Of a DNA stretch of 64,000 nucleotides, positions 59,664 to 64,000 are shown one piece after another. Numbering within the stretch: position 1 is the first letter of the stretch; each line of letters begins with the position of its first letter. The stretch lies in the NCBI GenBank assembly GCA_017303575.1, contig JAFLCL010000009.1, positions 1-64,000 of the forward strand. The letters are read 5' to 3'. The position numbers and the translations under genes are program-made. The DNA is from Deltaproteobacteria bacterium (GTDB lineage Bacteria; Myxococcota_A; Polyangia; Polyangiales; Sandaracinaceae). The notes under the pieces were generated by a model, which had not been told where the DNA came from, did not search any database, and saw only the letters and a list, made by a program, of their open reading frames with translations.

Positions 59664-59942
59664 ATGGGCGTCCGTCGATCGATGGCCTCGCCGTGGTGGC
59701 TCCCGCGCGAGCTGCGACCCGACTTCCTCAGCTGCGCGATCGACGCGGATCTCGAGCAGCGAGACGTGCAGGTCGTCGTCGATCACGTGCCGCCGGAGGC
59801 GATCGTCGCGCTGGTGCAGGTGAGCGCCGATGGACGACGCCTCTCGCAGCGCGTGCGCGACGGCGCGCCGACGGTCGGCGTCGGGCTCTATCGCGAGGCG
59901 CGCGCGATGGCGCGTCAGCGTCGTGATCGCGCGCCGTCGTGA
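59664..59942 (+). CDS. unknown 92-residue protein
   Basis: ATG 59664 (or 59682) begins a small alpha/beta protein with PWWLPRELRPDFLSCAIDADLEQRDVQVVVDHV and a basic C-terminal helix. No motif is recognised. It is 12 bp upstream of the GFA-like gene, so probably in the same operon. Confidence 0.5.
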   Translation: MGVRRSMASPWWLPRELRPDFLSCAIDADLEQRDVQVVVDHVPPEAIVALVQVSADGRRLSQRVRDGAPTVGVGLYREARAMARQRRDRAPS

Positions 59943-59954
59943 GATGCTCCGCGC

Positions 59955-60371
59955 ATGAGCGACGATGCAGGTGCGGTTCGCGTGCGCGAGGCGGCGTGTG
60001 CGTGTCGGCGCTTCGTCGTGCGGTGCGAGGGCGAGCCTGTGCGCGTGTCGGTGTGTCACTGCCTCGACTGTCAGCGGCGCACGGGGAGCGCGTTCGGCGT
60101 GCAGGCGCGGTTCGCGCGAGATCGCGTACACGGCATCGAGGCGGGCACGTCGTTCGTCCGCAAGGGCGACAGCGGCGGCTCCATCCACTTTCGTTTCTGC
60201 AGCGGGTGCGGATCGACGGTCGCGTGGGAGCCCGATGGCCTGCCGGACTTCGTGGTCGTGGCCATGGGCGCGTTCGCGGATCCGAGCTTTCTCGCGCCCG
60301 TGATCTCGATCTACGAGTCTCGCCAGCACGCGTGGTTGAAGCTCGAGGGCGAGATCGATCACCACGAGTGA
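59955..60371 (+). CDS. GFA (glutathione-dependent formaldehyde-activating enzyme-like) protein
   Basis: The 138-residue product has the zinc-binding Cys pattern of the GFA fold: CACRRF, CHCLDCQRRTG and FCSGCGST, followed by PDFVVVAMGAFADPSF. Members bind zinc and, in some cases, glutathione adducts; the exact activity is unproven. Confidence 0.88.
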   Translation: MSDDAGAVRVREAACACRRFVVRCEGEPVRVSVCHCLDCQRRTGSAFGVQARFARDRVHGIEAGTSFVRKGDSGGSIHFRFCSGCGSTVAWEPDGLPDFVVVAMGAFADPSFLAPVISIYESRQHAWLKLEGEIDHHE

Positions 60372-60617
60372 GCTCAGTTTCCCGCGCCTCCGGCGCTCGA
60401 TGCGGGGGCCCGACCCCCGCACCCCCATCGGTCCTTCGTCGCTTCGCTCCTCCATCCCTCGCGCCTCAAGGGGGCTTCGCCCCGCCGGCTGGCTCCCCGA
60501 GAGAGGCGTCTCGAATCTTTCTCGGTCTCTGAGATCCGGTCGACTTCCGCGGAGGGTGAGGGCCGCGCTTCGTTGACCCTCTCGGATCGCGATGCGAGAT
60601 TGGGGCTCGTTCGATCG
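60372..60617. other. non-coding region with GC palindromes before tRNA-Leu
   Basis: It contains TGCGGGGGCCCGACCCCCGCA-type and GGGGCTTCGCCCC-type palindromes, and an end related to the element at 58145. No gene is supported. Confidence 0.5.
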
Positions 60618-60692
60618 GGAGGCGTGGCGGAACAGGCATACGCGCCGGACTTAAAATCTGGTTCTTTGTGGGTTCGACTCCCACCGCCTCCA
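60618..60692 (+). tRNA. tRNA-Leu(TAA) with short variable loop
   Basis: A 75-nt cloverleaf: acceptor GGAGGCG/CGCCTCC, A73, D-arm TGGCGGAACAGGCATACGC, anticodon stem CCGGA/TCTGG with loop CTTAAAA (TAA), T-arm GTGGG TTCGACT CCCAC. Between anticodon and T stems are only 6 nt, whereas bacterial tRNA-Leu normally has a long variable arm. CCA is not encoded. Confidence 0.8.
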
Positions 60693-60711
60693 TCCGCTGC
60701 TTCGCGCGCGC

Positions 60712-61914
60712 TCACTCCTGCCGCAAGGCCTCGACGGGATCGAGCGAGGCTGCGCGTCGGGCGGGACCGACGCCGAAGACGATGCCCACGAGCGCGGAGA
60801 CGCCGAGCGCGAGCGCCACGCCCGAGGCCGGGACGATGGTGGTCCAGCCGCCGATGCGTGCGATCGCGAGCGCGGCGAGCACACCGAGGAGCAGGCCTGC
60901 GACGCCGCCCGCCATCGAGACGAGCACGGACTCGAGCAAGAACTGCAGGAGCACGTCGCGGCGTCGCGCGCCGACGGCCATGCGTACACCGATCTCGCGG
61001 GTCCGCTCGGTCACCGACGCGAGCATGATGTTCATGATGCCGATGCCGCCGACGACGAGCGACACGAGCGCGACGGCGCTGAGGAGCGCGGTCAGGGTGC
61101 CGGTGATCGCGCTCATCGTCCGGAGCATCTCGGCTTGCGAGCTCACGTTGAAGTCGTCGTCCTCGTCGTCGCGAAGCGCGTGACGCAGACGCAGGACGGA
61201 GCTGATGCGATCGATCGTCGTGTCTGCCTGATCCTCCTCGGCGAGCTCGACGCTGATCTGCGAGAGGTAGTCCTGACCGAAGAGCGTGCCGGTGTGGACC
61301 GAGAGCGGCACCAGCACTTGATCGTCGGGTGAGCCGAAGCCTTCGCCCATCTGGCCGAGCACGCCGACGACGCGGAACGCGATGCCCCGGATCTGGATGC
61401 GCTCCCCGAGCGGGCTCGCGCTGCCGAAGAGGTCGTCGCTGATGTTCGCGCCGAGCACCGCGACACGCGCGCGAGTGGCCTCGTCCACGGTGGAGATGCC
61501 CAGGCCGCTCGCGATCTCCAGGTTGCGCACGGAGAAGTAAGGCGCCGTCACGCCGACCACCGAGGAGCTCGTGTTCTCGCCGAGGAAGCGGATCTGTGCG
61601 GAGCTCGTCGACTCGGGCGACACAGCCACGACACCGGGCACGCGCGCCAACGCCGTGGCGTCCGCGAGCGTGAGCGTCTCCACGTTGCCGCTGCGCACGG
61701 GGCCGAAGCCTCCGACGCCGGGCCGCACCGTGAGGAGGTTCGTCCCGAGCGCGCGCACGCGGTCGGTCACCGATGCCTGCGCGCCCTCGCCGATCGCGAG
61801 AACGACGACGACGGACGCCACACCGATGATGGTGCCGAGCGCGGTGAGCGCGGTGCGCATGCGGTTGCCGCGCAGCGACTGGAGCGCGGAGCGGAGTGCG
61901 TCGCGGAGCCTCAT
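60712..61914 (-). CDS. MacB-type ABC transporter permease
   Basis: The start at 61914 gives 400 residues, overlapping the ATPase stop by 4 bp. TM1 (about 20-43, ALTALGTIIGVASVVVVLAIG) is followed by a periplasmic MacB_PCD domain (about 50-270) and three TM helices with GGIGIMNIMLASVTERTREIGVRMAVGARRRD, the FtsX/MacB signature. It forms a mechanotransmission-type efflux complex with the upstream ATPase and adaptor. Confidence 0.92.
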   Translation of the reverse strand: MRLRDALRSALQSLRGNRMRTALTALGTIIGVASVVVVLAIGEGAQASVTDRVRALGTNLLTVRPGVGGFGPVRSGNVETLTLADATALARVPGVVAVSPESTSSAQIRFLGENTSSSVVGVTAPYFSVRNLEIASGLGISTVDEATRARVAVLGANISDDLFGSASPLGERIQIRGIAFRVVGVLGQMGEGFGSPDDQVLVPLSVHTGTLFGQDYLSQISVELAEEDQADTTIDRISSVLRLRHALRDDEDDDFNVSSQAEMLRTMSAITGTLTALLSAVALVSLVVGGIGIMNIMLASVTERTREIGVRMAVGARRRDVLLQFLLESVLVSMAGGVAGLLLGVLAALAIARIGGWTTIVPASGVALALGVSALVGIVFGVGPARRAASLDPVEALRQE

Positions 61915-62654
61915 GCGGCGGCGCTCCGAGCCGAGAGGCGCGCGACGAACGCATCGAGCACCTCCTCTGAAGGCCCGTCGCGCTCGATGCGCCCGTCGCT
62001 CATCCAGATCACGCGCTCCATGCGGCGCGCGACGCTCACGTCGTGGGTGACCATCACGATGGTCGCGCCCTGTCGGTGGATGTCGTCGATCAGCGCGAGC
62101 ACGTCGTCGCTCGTGCGCGTGTCGAGCGCGCCCGTGGGCTCGTCGCAGAGGAGGAGCGATGGCCTCGTGACGAGCGCGCGCGCGATCGCTGTGCGTTGAC
62201 GCTGACCACCGCTCATCTCCGCAGGCAGGTGGTGCGCGCGATCGCCGAGGCCCACCCGCGTCAACGCAGCGAGGGCGCGCTCGTGCGCGTCGGGAAGGTG
62301 CGGGCCGTAGAGTAGCGGCAGCGCGACGTTCTCCACCGCAGAGAGGCGCGGCAAGAGGTGGAAGCTCTGGAACACGAAGCCGACGTGACGGTTGCGGAGC
62401 GCCGCGAGCGCGTCCTCGTCGAGGCGCGACACGTCGCTGCCCGCGAGCGCGTAGCGACCCGAGGTCGGTCGATCGAGACAGCCCAGGATCTGGAGCAGCG
62501 TGGACTTGCCGCAGCCCGAGGCGCCGACGATCGCGACGGATTCGCCGGCGTTCACGCGAAAGCTCACGCCATCGACGGCGCGCACGGCGAGCTCGGCGTC
62601 GTCCGCGCGGTAGATGCGCCTGAGGTCGCTCACGTCGAGCACGACGTCGGTCAT
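61911..62654 (-). CDS. MacB/LolD-type ABC ATPase
   Basis: The 247-residue protein has Walker A GASGCGKST, the Q-loop VFQSFHLLPRLSAVENV, signature MSGGQRQRTAIARAL, Walker B LLLCDEPTGALD and switch His (VTHD). It belongs to the LolD/MacB group and is translationally coupled to adaptor and permease genes. Confidence 0.95.
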   Translation of the reverse strand: MTDVVLDVSDLRRIYRADDAELAVRAVDGVSFRVNAGESVAIVGASGCGKSTLLQILGCLDRPTSGRYALAGSDVSRLDEDALAALRNRHVGFVFQSFHLLPRLSAVENVALPLLYGPHLPDAHERALAALTRVGLGDRAHHLPAEMSGGQRQRTAIARALVTRPSLLLCDEPTGALDTRTSDDVLALIDDIHRQGATIVMVTHDVSVARRMERVIWMSDGRIERDGPSEEVLDAFVARLSARSAAA

Positions 62655-63874
62655 CGTGCACCTCCGCTCGGTCGCGAGCCGCCGCCGCGCGGTGGCGTGG
62701 GAAGCAGGCCGGAGCTCGCACGCTCGGGGGCGGCCTCTCGCACGGACAGAGCGTCCGCGACGATCTCGTCGCCCGCCGAGAGGCCCGATGCGATCACGAT
62801 GCGCTCGCCGTCCGTGGCGCCGGTGGTGACGACGCGCGACGTGCCGTCGGGGAGCACCACCTCGCGTGCCCCGTTGCGGCTGCGGAGCGCGGCGAGCGGG
62901 ATCGCGAGCACCGCCGTCTCGCGCGACGTGACGATGTCCGCGTCGGCGCTCATGCCCGAGCGGAGCAGGCGTGCGTCTGGGTCGGTGACGAGGACCTCGA
63001 CGTCGAACACGACGACGCTCGACTGCTCCACGCCGAGGGGGCTCACGCGCTGAACGCGCCCCGCGAACGTGCGCGCCGGGTACGCATCCACGCGAAACGT
63101 GACCTCCTGTCCGACGGCGACCGCACCCACCTGTGACTCGTCGAGTTGGCCGATCATGCGGAGGTCGGAGAGGTCCGCGAGCGTCGCGAGGGTGGTGCTG
63201 GTGATGCTCCCGATGGCGGACGAGACGATCGTCCCGCGCTCGACGTCGACCGAGAGCACCGTGCCCGCGAAGGGCGCGCGGATCTCGGTGCGCTCGAGGT
63301 TGCGACGCGCCTCGTCGACGGCCAGCGCCGCGGCGTCGACCTGTGCGCGCGCGGCTGAGACCGACGCGCGTCGCAGCGACACCGTCGCCCGTGCGAGGTC
63401 GCGCGCATGACGGGCGCTTCGCGAGGCGTCGGCCGTGGTCAGTCCTCGTGCTTCGGTGCGCTCGGCGAGATCGGCGGTCGTGGCGTCGTCGGTGCTCGCG
63501 AGCTCGGCGCTCGAGAGCTCAGCGCGTGCTTGCGCGAGGCCCGCACGGAGGCGCGCGAGATCGATCTCCGCGGTCGCGACCTGTCGCTCGGCGTCGGTGC
63601 GATCGAGTCGAAAGAGCACATCGCCTTCGGCCACGGTCGCACCCTCTTCGACGGCGACCTCGATCACCTCCCCCGACGCGCGCGATCCGATCGACACCTG
63701 CGCGTGCGGCTCGATCGTGCCCGCCACGCTCGCGACGAGGGTGATGTCGGACGGCAGGACGGTGAGCGTTTCCACGCTCGCGTGGCTGCTCGGTCGCGGC
63801 ATGAGGAAGTAGAAGAGCGTGACGGCGGCCGCGAGGGTCAGCGTCATCACGATCGCGATCGTTCGTCGCTTCAT
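62651..63874 (-). CDS. MacA/HlyD-type periplasmic adaptor
   Basis: The 407-residue product has an N-terminal TM anchor (about 5-26), a lipoyl half (SVAGTIEPHAQVSIGSRASGEVIEVAVEEGATV), a long alpha-hairpin (about 105-190), the second lipoyl half (LERTEIRAPFAGTVLSVDVERGTIV) and beta-barrel/MP domains. It links the inner-membrane ABC unit with a TolC-type channel. Confidence 0.93.
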   Translation of the reverse strand: MKRRTIAIVMTLTLAAAVTLFYFLMPRPSSHASVETLTVLPSDITLVASVAGTIEPHAQVSIGSRASGEVIEVAVEEGATVAEGDVLFRLDRTDAERQVATAEIDLARLRAGLAQARAELSSAELASTDDATTADLAERTEARGLTTADASRSARHARDLARATVSLRRASVSAARAQVDAAALAVDEARRNLERTEIRAPFAGTVLSVDVERGTIVSSAIGSITSTTLATLADLSDLRMIGQLDESQVGAVAVGQEVTFRVDAYPARTFAGRVQRVSPLGVEQSSVVVFDVEVLVTDPDARLLRSGMSADADIVTSRETAVLAIPLAALRSRNGAREVVLPDGTSRVVTTGATDGERIVIASGLSAGDEIVADALSVREAAPERASSGLLPTPPRGGGSRPSGGAR

Positions 63875-64000
63875 GGCGTGGTCTCCGTCGAAGAGGAGTC
63901 GAGCTGGACGCCGAAGGCGTCGAGCAGCGAGCCAGTCAGGTGGGCGAGCCGGATCTCGGCCTCGCGTCGATCCGCGCTCGCGCGCAGCGCCGTGAGCGCA
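63871..64000 (-). CDS. TolC-like outer membrane efflux protein (C-terminal end, partial)
   Basis: The minus-strand frame enters at the right edge and stops with TGA at 63871-63873, overlapping the adaptor ATG. The visible C-terminus (LRASADRREAEIRLAHLTGSLLDAFG) is typical of the last helix of TolC-family channels. With the next three genes it completes a tripartite efflux operon. Confidence 0.6.
   Translation of the reverse strand, partial: ALTALRASADRREAEIRLAHLTGSLLDAFGVQLDSSSTETTP

Overview
The window is very GC-rich and reads like a chromosome of a Sandaracinus/Polyangia-type myxobacterium. Supporting signs are lipoproteins with Asp-Ala-Phe spacer repeats, Kazal and Cys-rich lipoproteins, EF-hand/thrombospondin-type calcium repeats, rare A/T third positions and many short ATGA gene overlaps. 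The genus is inferred from style and not proven.

Layout. 1-3011: host genes (calcium-repeat lipoprotein, RluB-type pseudouridine synthase, small unknown, Kazal lipoprotein) and the promoter of an initiator tRNA gene. 3012-3085: tRNA-fMet. 3043-41305: a 38.2-kb prophage bounded by a perfect 43-bp direct repeat, which is the 3' part of the tRNA gene. 41306-64000: host genes (HEAT-repeat protein, Cys-rich lipoprotein, two pirins, three VOC-fold proteins, an Arr-type rifamycin ADP-ribosyltransferase, ATP-grasp, phospholipase D and EEP hydrolases, aminotransferase, M14 peptidase), a compact array of divergent tRNAs, a TetR-regulated divergent pair, a tRNA-Leu(TAA) and a MacAB/TolC-type efflux operon cut by the window end.

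The prophage is a mosaic. Its leftward late operon (29459 down to 7071) follows the gene order of phage Mu's head and contractile-tail region: small and large terminase, gp29-like portal, S49 protease/scaffold, gpT-like capsid, head and tail completion proteins, sheath, tube, a G/GT pair of tail chaperones, tape measure, hub/spike, baseplate wedge and J proteins, tail fibres and a membrane-protein lysis cassette. It has no transposase. It integrates with a tyrosine recombinase into tRNA-fMet, and its replication module (DnaB-like helicase, Rep-like protein, three 22-bp iterons, an AT-rich tract and a parS-like palindrome upstream) looks plasmid-derived.

The most notable items are: a complete intein with a LAGLIDADG endonuclease domain in the Walker A motif of the large terminase, whose residues fit the class 3 (W-C-T) splicing group; the canonical GGGAAAG slippery heptamer directly before the stop of the first tail chaperone; the iteron origin; a perfect 17-bp inverted repeat between divergent early genes; a candidate one-protein spanin with no recognisable endolysin nearby; and unrecognised accessory genes at 4672-5596 and 31773-33403. 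Outside the prophage, the 53.2-53.5 kb tRNA array and the short-variable-loop tRNA-Leu(TAA) deserve attention.
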